DNA from: a virus
IMG/VR virus record: IMGVR_UViG_3300009149_000073
Span: 1 to 44,090 of that record
Reading direction: 5' to 3' (one strand)
Length of the DNA: 44,090 nucleotides
The notes beneath the pieces were generated by a model that ran no database searches, was not told the DNA's origin, and saw nothing but the letters and a program-made list of their open reading frames with translations. Both the position numbers and the translations under genes were made by a program. Of the stretch, positions 25,201-31,942 are shown one piece after another (the stretch's first letter is position 1; every line of letters begins with the position of its first letter).

Positions 25201-25564
25201 TGTTCAATACTCGACCAACATCGTTTACAGTTGTGGACTCCTCCATTAAGATGTCTAGCGTAGCTGCAATCTCAGGATAGAACTCCATATTCTCGAAATC
25301 GGAATACGCTCCGATTCTGGTCATCTCGTATTGGATGGATTGTTGGAAAAGATTATCTTCCACCTTACCCCATACTAGACCTAAGTACTTGTTTTGTTTG
25401 GCTTGTAAAGCCCTAGTTTTGTATTCTTCTTGCGATGTGGTTCTTAATAACTCACCATCACCAATGTTGTACTTATTGCTACTCGCCTTTTCTGGTTCGA
25501 TACCATTAGGGGTCGTAATCCTGTTCAATCGTTGGAATACTGTTAAATCTTGTTTGCTAGCCAT
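22202..25564 (-). CDS. gp20: Portal protein, gp20-like, with intein and acidic tail
   Basis: The spliced protein would have about 695 residues (T4 gp20: 524). It forms the head-tail connector through which DNA passes. Diagnostic segments are PMWVRNM|CKYGDNFVYLN across the intein, LPYGTSVLEKARRIWKQ, AMLVYRVTRAPERRVFKVYVGN (T4-type RAPERRVWYVD) and FLGFDDPVGDGKNLALMDI, RFARTINRLQQAIIQELNK. The C-terminal quarter contains an acidic Gly-rich low-complexity tract (around residues 990-1055, with GGGGGFGGGGMGGEDIDFGD and GGDMGGEDLGGEGD) before a final helical part. Similar tracts occur in the genes at 18091 and 31218. The intein lies within residues 155-579. Confidence 0.9.
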   Translation of the reverse strand: MASKQDLTVFQRLNRITTPNGIEPEKASSNKYNIGDGELLRTTSQEEYKTRALQAKQNKYLGLVWGKVEDNLFQQSIQYEMTRIGAYSDFENMEFYPEIAATLDILMEESTTVNDVGRVLNIYSDSPRVKGILEDLFFNRMDIHTTLPMWVRNMPIREDSIIPLLDGTEVTIKELSNKIKDGEEVWSYAVQDNTKAIVPSKITWCDLTRRNSELIRITLDDGTYVDTTPDHEYMLRDGSYKRADELISGQSLMPFYTRKSDKKKDCINGYEKVYNPSTTKYKFTHSMVAHECVRDLGYEKRVGGQFDTHHQDFNKLNNKPTNLVRLTHSDHFKLHIEHFNKVLGSPEVVKKRMEGIDRYLRSDERRQRLSNEMSGVYPKDFEEYNSSNLHSEHNIVRSEKMLNNWSDTEFREKTKKGMTIEISDSCLDYISNITKNTEGYIGAKKLAELLKYDNKFIALFKETYTIRKDITKSINPTTLKKTIFRKTNKNYFDFVLSVRPNLILDKNYVKAKAIYLGKTKEKSLLNHKVVSVVKLNETSDVYCLEAVGPNGEHDRHNFPVCGKDINGNYSRNSGVFLSNCKYGDNFVYLNITDTKGIISAKQLPNFEMERREGGVYDTITAKLNSTKIDTDQREKAGKEEKVRFFWRGRDLEFQAWQIAHFRLLGDDRRLPYGTSVLEKARRIWKQLLLSEDAMLVYRVTRAPERRVFKVYVGNIDVEDVQVYVNDIANNFKRASVVDSQTGQIDLRFNQLANDQDIFIPVRDENAATPIDTLPGAQNLDQIADIEYLQRKLFTSLRVPKSFLGFDDPVGDGKNLALMDIRFARTINRLQQAIIQELNKMAIIHLYLLGFDDDLDNFTITMNNPSTQAKMLRIENLQQQFTAIQTAVADAGNGFGIMSMTRARREILGWSNEEIKQDLLEQRMEKAAAAELANTASVIKNTKLFDKVDKLYGDIDVAREGGQTGEEGEDGGPAGGGGGFGGGGMGGEDIDFGDEDVNIEDEGGAGGDIGGDMGGEDLGGEGDAGGDDLGGDIPEMGEDIKLVGKLLREEKIVLTEQLVKVKDKRNDIWMNRLMESLVDKKDQTINENKVKMTDRGLRINDDIDGVLRNIDKLLDKDKGNA
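23828..25102 (-). other. Atypical intein with HNH endonuclease in the portal gene
   Basis: Intein of 425 residues (precursor 155-579) inserted between WVRNM and CKYGD. Block A reads EDSIIPLLDGTEVTIKEL, block B DTTPDHEYML (His231). Block F is VYCLEAV with Cys543, and the C-terminus is GVFLSN followed by Cys580. The first residue appears to be Pro (or Met if the border is one codon earlier), not Cys, Ser or Ala, and the penultimate residue is Ser rather than His. A Cys in block F would fit a class 3-like route, but Trp and Thr of the WCT set are absent (Tyr233, Leu577). The endonuclease is HNH type: DTHHQDFNKLNN, PTNLVRLTHSDHFKLHIEH. Confidence 0.8.
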
Positions 25565-25609
25565 TATATCTTTTTATTAATATAGGTGTTTAATTCTAAA
25601 ACTAAAGTC

Positions 25610-25834
25610 TTATTGGACATACCCACACTCAACGTACGCTAATTGCTCAAGCTGTCCGCCTACTACTACTCTGTTATTTACATATCCACTAATCCAGTCT
25701 TGTCCCTGACTACCAGCCACAGCATCACAACCAAGTGCTGCTTGGTTACGCCTCTTATTTCCTTGTGGTCCAGTATTAACACACCACTTGTATAGCGTTC
25801 CGTAGTTTTTTCTTACAAATACTTTCTTACTCAT
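25610..25834 (-). CDS. Small Gly/Asn-rich protein (74 aa)
   Basis: A short, cysteine-containing protein (WCVNTGPQGNKRRNQAALGCD, then VNNRVVVGGQLEQLAYV). It ends CGYVQ and resembles a small decoration or connector protein, but the family is unknown. It sits between the large terminase and portal genes, where T4 encodes tail-sheath and tube genes (18, 19), so head-module order is compressed here. A late promoter box lies upstream. Confidence 0.65.
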   Translation of the reverse strand: MSKKVFVRKNYGTLYKWCVNTGPQGNKRRNQAALGCDAVAGSQGQDWISGYVNNRVVVGGQLEQLAYVECGYVQ

Positions 25835-25850
25835 AATTAGTTTCTTTTAT

Positions 25851-25860
25851 CTAAATATCA
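25851..25860 (-). promoter_or_regulatory. Candidate late promoter box
   Basis: TGATATTTAG then ATAAAAG on the minus strand, 16 bases before ATG 25834 and overlapping the end of the terminase gene; resembles the box at 584. Confidence 0.4.
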
Positions 25861-27678
25861 TCGCGTACCACTGAAGAGCCATAAATATTTACCTTCTGGG
25901 TCTTGCATGTTTCTACTTATATTTCTATTGAATGTTGGTGGTTTACCAGTATCCTTCTTCTTACCCCTCGGTACGAATCCATTACCACTAAGAACATCTA
26001 AGTCTACTGGGTCAGCGCTATTCATGACCCAACTACCTAACATGTTCTTAGTTTTGGCCTTGAATGCTTTCAACTTCTTAAAGGAGAATTCCATAACGAA
26101 TAATGCCATAGCCATTGCCATGATAAGGTCATCATGTTTACCAGTGGCATGGTCAGGTCTGCCGTTCTTGTAGATGAACGTATTCATCTCAGTAATCAGT
26201 CTACTAGACCTAATCTTAATCCCTTTATCCGCACCTTCGTCAGAGTTTATTCTAACCATCTTTTCGAACTGAGCCACCAACCTACTTCGGTCAGCACCTA
26301 CTTGGAAACCTGGAGTTTCATTCTTCTCGTGATATTTCCCCTCTTCTTTTCTCTTCCTAAGAGCTTTGGTTCTCTCTTCGTAGTATAGGTTCGGATACTT
26401 CATTTCCTGTAGCTTCAGTGTGGTGGTTATACCCATACCACCTGTAATATCCACAATCAACAACGCATTACCATACAACCTACCATATTCGTCTAACACT
26501 ATCGCCAGCTTATCTGGTGGTACCTTACCGCGATACTCTACCACTTGCTCCATGGTAGTGAAATCAATAATAGTAAACGTGGACCAATCATCTCCATCAC
26601 CTCTAGAGACATCGGAAGATAGGATATACTCGTGGTCCTCAATAGGTTTCTGCCATATCCAAGTTACATTGTCTTTACCATCAAGGAATGCTGGTTCCAT
26701 GACATTAACAGTCTTATGATACTCAATGTATTCCTCATCGACTACGTTATCACCAGAACCAAGGAACGATACGTCAAGCTCTTGAGCAATCATTCGCTTG
26801 TCATTATTCATCGCTCTGCACATCTCTTCGTACCAGCTTGAGGTCGGCTTAAAGCCATCCTTAACCATCTCATCATAAGATTCGAACGTGAATTTGGTTT
26901 CTACTATAACAATCTTACTAGTCTTATTCTCGTCAGACCATTTCCACCATTTAAGGTCTTTGTTATATCGTAAATCTTGATACCAACGCATTTCAATCAC
27001 ATTGAAATCGTTCTCACCCAATTGAGAGTTTTCGTAGGTCTCATAGTATAGCGGGTCTTGACCGTTTGGTGTTGAAATAAGAGTAGCTCTACCACCAGTA
27101 CCCAATGCTGTAAGTGCCGCACCGAATAGCTCTTTACCGTTGTCGATAAATGCTGCCTCATCCATAATCAAATATGTTGGAGTATACCCACGCAAAGCAT
27201 CCTTAGATGTTGCAACGGCCTTAATTCTAGAACCGTTAGGTAGTTTGATTTCTTTCTTGGACTCGGTATCATACAGCTTACGCTTTTCCTTCTCAGGAGT
27301 ACCGTAGTATTCAGAACCCCATACCCATCTAGGTAGTTGGTTGATAAAGTCTTTAACTTTACCTAGGAATTCAAATGCCATATCTTGTTTGTTCGCGACA
27401 ATTAGAATCGCTTCAGGATTCTCTTTATCTGCGAACCCTGTTCGCACCGCAAGGAATGCGGCTGTGGTTGTGGAGATACCAGCCTGTCTAGGCTTGGCCA
27501 CCAGATTCATTCTGTACTTTTCGTAATCCCCTATAATCTCTATCTGCTTAGGGAATAGCTTGAATGGAACAAAACCATTTTGGGTCTTGTCGAACGTTCT
27601 AAAAAACGTTTCAATAGGGTAGGTAGGGTCTAAAATACACTTACCATACTCTTCTAATATCTCTGATGCTGTGAGCAA
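25858..27678 (-). CDS. terL: Terminase large subunit, gp17-like; 5' end recoded
   Basis: The ATPase-nuclease motor that packages DNA. The ATPase half has a variant Walker A, AKPRQAGIST (residues 61-70), Walker B YLIMDEAAF (about 169-177) and the coupling motif STPNG (202-206). The nuclease half shows the RNase H-like acidic residues: Asp356 in SSDVSRGDGDDWST, Asp410 in LLIVDITGGMG and Asp516-Asp517 in GKHDDLIMAMAMAL. Length (606 aa) matches T4 gp17 (610). The start is TTG 27678, and no ATG is available; the upstream codons are GAT and an in-frame TAA. A stranded ATG copy of the same first nine codons lies beyond the RHH-HNH cassette at 28709-28735. Confidence 0.93.
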   Translation of the reverse strand: MLTASEILEEYGKCILDPTYPIETFFRTFDKTQNGFVPFKLFPKQIEIIGDYEKYRMNLVAKPRQAGISTTTAAFLAVRTGFADKENPEAILIVANKQDMAFEFLGKVKDFINQLPRWVWGSEYYGTPEKEKRKLYDTESKKEIKLPNGSRIKAVATSKDALRGYTPTYLIMDEAAFIDNGKELFGAALTALGTGGRATLISTPNGQDPLYYETYENSQLGENDFNVIEMRWYQDLRYNKDLKWWKWSDENKTSKIVIVETKFTFESYDEMVKDGFKPTSSWYEEMCRAMNNDKRMIAQELDVSFLGSGDNVVDEEYIEYHKTVNVMEPAFLDGKDNVTWIWQKPIEDHEYILSSDVSRGDGDDWSTFTIIDFTTMEQVVEYRGKVPPDKLAIVLDEYGRLYGNALLIVDITGGMGITTTLKLQEMKYPNLYYEERTKALRKRKEEGKYHEKNETPGFQVGADRSRLVAQFEKMVRINSDEGADKGIKIRSSRLITEMNTFIYKNGRPDHATGKHDDLIMAMAMALFVMEFSFKKLKAFKAKTKNMLGSWVMNSADPVDLDVLSGNGFVPRGKKKDTGKPPTFNRNISRNMQDPEGKYLWLFSGTR

Positions 27679-27708
27679 ATCTTATTAATTTAGTTTAATC
27701 GTTATACA

Positions 27709-27718
27709 TATAAATATA
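27709..27718 (-). promoter_or_regulatory. Candidate late promoter box for terL
   Basis: TATATTTATA on the minus strand, followed by TGTATAACG. A near copy with the same TGTA after it lies at 28747 before the stranded terL start, showing the promoter was duplicated too. Confidence 0.5.
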
Positions 27719-27775
27719 CCTACCAACTCAGATATTAATTAATAAGATAAAAAGTAGTGTTTTTATCATACTATC

Positions 27776-27785
27776 TCTATTTATA
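27776..27785 (+). promoter_or_regulatory. Candidate late promoter box for cassette B
   Basis: TCTATTTATA then ACAAATTAAGAG, 15 bases before the RHH ATG at 27801; divergent from the terL box. Confidence 0.4.
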
Positions 27786-27800
27786 ACAAATTAAGAGATT

Positions 27801-27971
27801 ATGAGACGAAAATTAAAAGACACCGAAAAGAAAGTTAGGTTAACTATAACCATCAATCCAGTATTGGGGAGGGAACTAACAGACCAACACGCTAATATAT
27901 CGAAACATATTGAATGGTTGGTTTATCAAGATATGTTAAAGAATAATACAATAACAGAAATGCCTCTATAA
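27801..27971 (+). CDS. Ribbon-helix-helix protein of cassette B
   Basis: A 56-residue protein (MRRKLKDTEKKVRLTI...) with a basic N-terminus, a strand VRLTITINPVLGRE and a helix-turn-helix ending ISKHIEWLVYQDMLK. It matches the layout of the cassette A protein (INIRLTPELKQRY, NMSKHIRQLIKDSI). The stop TAA overlaps the HNH ATG (TAATG). It was too short to be obvious as a gene, but its pairing with HNH twice in one genome supports it. A role in repressing its own operon or in target recognition is inference. Confidence 0.75.
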   Translation: MRRKLKDTEKKVRLTITINPVLGRELTDQHANISKHIEWLVYQDMLKNNTITEMPL

Positions 27972-28714
27972 TGAGTAAAATAATAGAAGAGAAAAAAGAG
28001 GCTAAACGACTATATGATATAGAATATCGTAAAGCTAATAGAGAAAAAGTAAATACCCGAATGAAGAATTGGCGATTGAATAATCCTGATAAGGTTAAAG
28101 AATATCACAAGAACGGGAAAATCAACAAATCGACTCAAGCTAAAGAATATCGAAAAGCTAATAAAGACGAATTAAATGAAAAATCTAAAGAATACTACCA
28201 AAAGAATAAGGAAGCGATACGGATAAAATCCAGAGAGTATCAATCTCAGAATAAAGAAAAATTAGCTGAGTATTATAAACAATATCGGGAAAACAATAAA
28301 GATATCATCAAACAGTATCATAAGGATAATAGTGAAACTATCAGAGTAAAACAACAAAATAGACAAAATCATCGTCTAATAACTGAACCGCTATACAAAC
28401 TAAAGCATAACACTAGGACGCTTATTAGAAATTCTATCACACGGCTAGGGTATAGAAAAATTAGTAAGACACAGGAAATTCTCGGATGTTCTTTTGGTGA
28501 GTTTAAAGGACACCTTGAAGAACAGTTTGAACCGTGGATGAATTGGGATAATAGAGGTCTTTATAACGGAGATTTCAAGTATGGTTGGGATATAGACCAT
28601 ATTATACCGTTGGATGCGGCAGTAACGGAAGAAGACGTACTTAAATTAAATCATTATACTAATTTACGACCATTATGTAGTAAGATAAATAGGGTTATAA
28701 AGAGAAACTTCTAA
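27971..28714 (+). CDS. HNH homing endonuclease of cassette B
   Basis: A 247-residue paralogue of the cassette A nuclease. The N-terminal 130 residues are a Lys/Glu/Tyr/Asn-rich repeat region (units such as EYYQKNKEAIRIKSREYQ with about 14-residue spacing). Next is TLIRNSITRLGYRKISKTQ, then the HNH core FEPWMNWDNRGLYNG, YGWDIDHIIPLDAAV and HYTNLRPLCSKINR. The stop TAA (28712-28714) is formed by the complement of a Leu codon of the stranded terminase stub, so the cassette ends in the target gene. It is transcribed opposite to terL. Confidence 0.88.
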   Translation: MSKIIEEKKEAKRLYDIEYRKANREKVNTRMKNWRLNNPDKVKEYHKNGKINKSTQAKEYRKANKDELNEKSKEYYQKNKEAIRIKSREYQSQNKEKLAEYYKQYRENNKDIIKQYHKDNSETIRVKQQNRQNHRLITEPLYKLKHNTRTLIRNSITRLGYRKISKTQEILGCSFGEFKGHLEEQFEPWMNWDNRGLYNGDFKYGWDIDHIIPLDAAVTEEDVLKLNHYTNLRPLCSKINRVIKRNF

Positions 28715-28756
28715 TATCTCGCTAGCTGTTAACATATATCTTTACATATAAATATG
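28709..28756 (-). other. Stranded promoter and 5' stub of terL
   Basis: Minus-strand CATATTTATA (28747-28756) precedes ATG 28735 and nine codons encoding MLTASEILE, identical in protein to the first nine residues of the active terL. The codons differ at the start: ATG TTA ACA GCT AGC versus TTG CTC ACA GCA TCA. The last 13 bases (GAGATATTAGAAG) are identical and mark the break point. After it, the stub reads into the end of the HNH gene. Confidence 0.85.
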
Positions 28757-28779
28757 CAGAATATATGTAATTGTTAATA

Positions 28780-30033
28780 TTAGCTAATCATACCACCTAG
28801 AATGTCGTCAAAGTCTTCTCGATTTAGTAGGTCTCTAAGTTGCTTTTGAGTAGTCTGAATATCCTTATAGTCGTCACCATCATCTTCACTAATATTAGCC
28901 ATCTCGTCTAGCTCAATACCAGACTTAATATCGTCCACTATATCGAGTATCAATTGTTTACCCCGTTTAGTACCTGCAAAAATCTCTCTAAGACAGTCAT
29001 TAAACTCATCTACGGGCATAGAAATGATATTGTGGTATATGTGGTGCTTATACTTCAAATCGTCTGGCGCGATAGCGCTCATGAACTTACCCCAAAGAGC
29101 AGGTCCCATCCTCATATCGCTTGGCTCTGCACCAGTAAAGTCGGCCTGACTCATAACAAACTCATTAAGTTCGTCATCTTCAGTAAATCCATGTAACGAA
29201 ACCAATTCCATAACACCCTTAACCAATTCGTGAATCAATACTGGGAATGTTAGTGCTTCTGCAACTATCTTAGGTATATCACCGTTAGATTCTACATTAC
29301 AAACTCCACCTGCGGTATGATTACCACTTGCTGGAGCTAAGTTCTTAAAATAACTATAATCGGCTGCCGACATAAGCTTCTTATACTTACCAGATAAAGT
29401 AGGATTAAGAAGCATCAATTCATCATTAACCAAATTGAACATATGATTAGTTTTCATGGACGCACCTTGAATCAGAGCGTTAATCATACGTCTCTTCATA
29501 ACCTCTTTCTCAGCGTTATCTATATCGTCATGACTTTCATACTCTCTCTCAAACTCTTCATCAGACGTTTCTCTATCCAAACTAGGCTTCAATGACACAG
29601 CTTCAACAATATCAGCCTCAATATCGACCATATCCTCATCCATGTCAAATTCTTCTCTAACCATTTTGATTGCTAGCTCTACTAAGGCTTTCTTATGTGG
29701 TTTTTCGGTTAACCTACAATCCATAAGTAATTTTTGAATATTTGGGTTAACTTCATCATCATTTATGGCCTCTACTCCGAAGGCTTCTTTATATCGATTA
29801 ACAACCTCTACGAACCTATCTAAGAGTAATTTTTGGTCAAACCCTCTTACGCCACCTTTAGGTAGTGCTGGGTGGTCACCAATAGCGGTTTTCCTATCGA
29901 TAATATTCTTCTCAATAGTAGGATGAATTCTCTCCATCATACCTTCTGGATATCCAAATCCTTCATTCAGAATGGTTTTATCACCAGCCATTCTTAGTGC
30001 TTTCCTAGCAATATCTTTATAATCCTTAGCCAT
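28780..30033 (-). CDS. Hypothetical protein, probably virion-associated (417 aa)
   Basis: An acidic, helical protein with no family I can name. The N-terminus reads MAKDYKDIARKALRMAGD, followed by TILNEGFGYPEGMMERIHP. The centre has FPVLIHELVKGVMELVSLHGF, which contains His-Glu but not the HExxH zinc-protease motif, so I do not call it a protease. Overlap of one base with the upstream gene (30033) places it at the end of a co-transcribed set from 33083 down. Confidence 0.72.
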   Translation of the reverse strand: MAKDYKDIARKALRMAGDKTILNEGFGYPEGMMERIHPTIEKNIIDRKTAIGDHPALPKGGVRGFDQKLLLDRFVEVVNRYKEAFGVEAINDDEVNPNIQKLLMDCRLTEKPHKKALVELAIKMVREEFDMDEDMVDIEADIVEAVSLKPSLDRETSDEEFEREYESHDDIDNAEKEVMKRRMINALIQGASMKTNHMFNLVNDELMLLNPTLSGKYKKLMSAADYSYFKNLAPASGNHTAGGVCNVESNGDIPKIVAEALTFPVLIHELVKGVMELVSLHGFTEDDELNEFVMSQADFTGAEPSDMRMGPALWGKFMSAIAPDDLKYKHHIYHNIISMPVDEFNDCLREIFAGTKRGKQLILDIVDDIKSGIELDEMANISEDDGDDYKDIQTTQKQLRDLLNREDFDDILGGMIS

Positions 30034-30827
30034 TACTTTTTCTTCTTTAAGTCCCCAACTTTAATTATTCGTTTCTTAGGTGTAACTTTTGACTCAATTA
30101 GTTTTTCTAAATCACCTTTACTCATCTTAGCCACCGATTCGACAATTTTCTTACCGTTGATTAAATTGATATAAAACCTTCTACCTCTTGGGTCTAATCT
30201 TTTAGTTATCGCTATTGCTTCTTCTGGAGACGAAGCTTCCACTTCATTATGGAACAAATCGAAATCGTCACCATCCCTTGTGTATTTCCAGTACGATACT
30301 ACGTATTGGTCTAAAGCGGAACTTTGCTTAAGTCTCTCCATTTCTTCGTAATCATCTGCCCCAACTTCTCCCATATCTGAACCCCTAGAAGCAGATTCGT
30401 AATCGTCACCCAAATCCTCATTAGTCCTCTTGTTTTCATTCTTTTTATCTATAAAAGTATCCCTAAACCACTTATAATCATAAGCTAAATCGTGGTCAAA
30501 TCTGTAAACTGCAATATCTTTCTTACCGTCAGGATATATTCCATTCACAAACTGCCATTTAATACCACTCATCATGAATGGCTCTTCGCCAGCCCTATCG
30601 CTATCGAATTGGACGACAGCGCTACCATCCACCACTTCGTTCAAAGCTTCATCGATAACCTCGACCTCAACATCTCCACCGCCTTGAGCCTTAGATGCTT
30701 CGACATCTTTAAGTGTTTTGGCTAGGCTATCGGATTTGGCGACTACCGTAGTTGTATCGTCTTGACCCATAGAGCTACCCATGGTTCCTTCTCGTAAAGT
30801 CTTAAGTATTTTATCAGTTAGTTTCAT
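30033..30827 (-). CDS. Hypothetical protein, probably virion-associated (264 aa)
   Basis: The N-terminus (MKLTDKILKTLREGTM) resembles the leader-like starts of several neighbouring proteins (TILNEGFG, TLIKEGV). A central acidic segment is followed by a domain with QYVVSYWKYTRDGDDFDLFHN and a basic tail (KKRIIKVGDLKKKK). Function unknown. It overlaps the upstream gene by 14 bases and the downstream gene by one base. Confidence 0.7.
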   Translation of the reverse strand: MKLTDKILKTLREGTMGSSMGQDDTTTVVAKSDSLAKTLKDVEASKAQGGGDVEVEVIDEALNEVVDGSAVVQFDSDRAGEEPFMMSGIKWQFVNGIYPDGKKDIAVYRFDHDLAYDYKWFRDTFIDKKNENKRTNEDLGDDYESASRGSDMGEVGADDYEEMERLKQSSALDQYVVSYWKYTRDGDDFDLFHNEVEASSPEEAIAITKRLDPRGRRFYINLINGKKIVESVAKMSKGDLEKLIESKVTPKKRIIKVGDLKKKK

Positions 30828-31221
30828 TTTTCTTTTCGTATTTCCATTCTATAATTATGTCCTTAGCGTACAAGGCGTCAGTTACTATTGATAAATCATC
30901 ACCATAGAAGAATTTGATTCTATCTTCTGGATACTCATCGTAATCGGTAATATCCTCATAAGCCAAAGCTACTACACCATCTACTGCATCCCAAACTGCG
31001 AACGAGTCGCTATCTTGAACACACTTAAGATTGAACTCTGCCGTCTCGACTCTGCCCACTTTGTCAACATAAGCTTCTTCTGGCGGCTCAGGATTTCCGT
31101 TTGCTGGGTACGTATCCCATGACTCACCGTCTACACCCTCAGTATCCTCTGCAAATATGAATTCGTAAATATACTTACCGTTCCACTCTTCACCTATCTT
31201 TCTGACGAATATTAGTTTCAT
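30814..31221 (-). CDS. Hypothetical protein (135 aa)
   Basis: Acidic, beta-strand-rich protein (MKLIFVRKIGEEWNGKYIYE, then several strands ending YAKDIIIEWKYEKK). No recognised domain. It overlaps the upstream gene by 4 bases and the downstream one by 14, so translation of the set is likely coupled. Confidence 0.7.
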   Translation of the reverse strand: MKLIFVRKIGEEWNGKYIYEFIFAEDTEGVDGESWDTYPANGNPEPPEEAYVDKVGRVETAEFNLKCVQDSDSFAVWDAVDGVVALAYEDITDYDEYPEDRIKFFYGDDLSIVTDALYAKDIIIEWKYEKKNETN

Positions 31222-31886
31222 GCGTTGAACTTAGGCTTTGGGTCCGTTCTAGGCTTCTTGCTAGGCGGTGAAAATGGAGAGCTTTTAGTTCGTCTAAGTG
31301 GTTTAACCTCTGGCTTAACCTTTGGTTCTACAACTGGTGTGTCGTCTAAACCCAAATCTAAATCGTCTCTCGTATCTTCTTCGTTGTTATGTATACCTAT
31401 TGTCTCTTCCATACCTTTTTGCATTAGGGCGTTAACACCACTTACAAAGTTACCGATTTCCTCTGACGTTTGCAACTCATCAGTTCCACCAGCTTCACCT
31501 AATCCTTCTTCCTCCATCTCTGGTTCTGCAACTGGCTCATCCACGCTAACATCAACATCGTCTCCTCCGCCATTGTCTAGTCCACTGGTTTTAACCTTTG
31601 TTATAATATCTTTCTGGTCTTCACTATCCATGTCACCAGTATTGGTGGCGGATAATACAGAGTTAACCACAAACTTCTCTAATTCGAAGTCTGGGTCACC
31701 AATATCTTTTTCGTACTTTCTAAGGGATTGCCCAATCTTTCCAGCCAATTGTTGGATGTATTGTTTTGGGTCTTCAGTTTCATCAGCCTCAACGCCAGCC
31801 TCAAATGGCTCGTCATTGAATGGCTTATCAGTAGCTGGTTCTTCAAAACCACCTAATTCTTCTCCACCCATATCACCTCCACCCAT
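31218..31886 (-). CDS. Acidic Gly/Met-rich protein, possible -1 frame extension of upstream gene
   Basis: The protein contains a helical domain (DPKQYIQQLAGKIGQSLRKY, then ELEKFVVNSVLSATNTGDM and EDQKDIITKVKTSGL) flanked by acidic tracts. The ATG at 31886 (MGGGDMGGEELGG) lies inside a frame that stays open upstream to an A9 run at 31949-31957, in the codon frame for KSLTETKYKLKVDNPEPAPAPE. A -1 shift there would fuse this to the 31943-32809 product. The C-terminus is basic and Pro-rich. Function unknown; similar acidic tracts occur in the portal and scaffold-like proteins. Confidence 0.68.
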   Translation of the reverse strand: MGGGDMGGEELGGFEEPATDKPFNDEPFEAGVEADETEDPKQYIQQLAGKIGQSLRKYEKDIGDPDFELEKFVVNSVLSATNTGDMDSEDQKDIITKVKTSGLDNGGGDDVDVSVDEPVAEPEMEEEGLGEAGGTDELQTSEEIGNFVSGVNALMQKGMEETIGIHNNEEDTRDDLDLGLDDTPVVEPKVKPEVKPLRRTKSSPFSPPSKKPRTDPKPKFNA

Positions 31887-31942
31887 TTCTGGTGCGGGAG
31901 CTGGCTCAGGATTGTCAACTTTAAGTTTGTATTTAGTCTCGG

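Noticed and set aside
27801-28714. RHH plus HNH as a toxin-antitoxin pair
   Set aside because: RHH proteins are common antitoxins, but the HNH partner has the homing-type DNA-binding repeats and both pairs sit at duplicated gene starts, which fits homing better.
28780-30033. Zinc protease suggested by LIHELVKG
   Set aside because: The HExxH motif is absent; only His-Glu is present.
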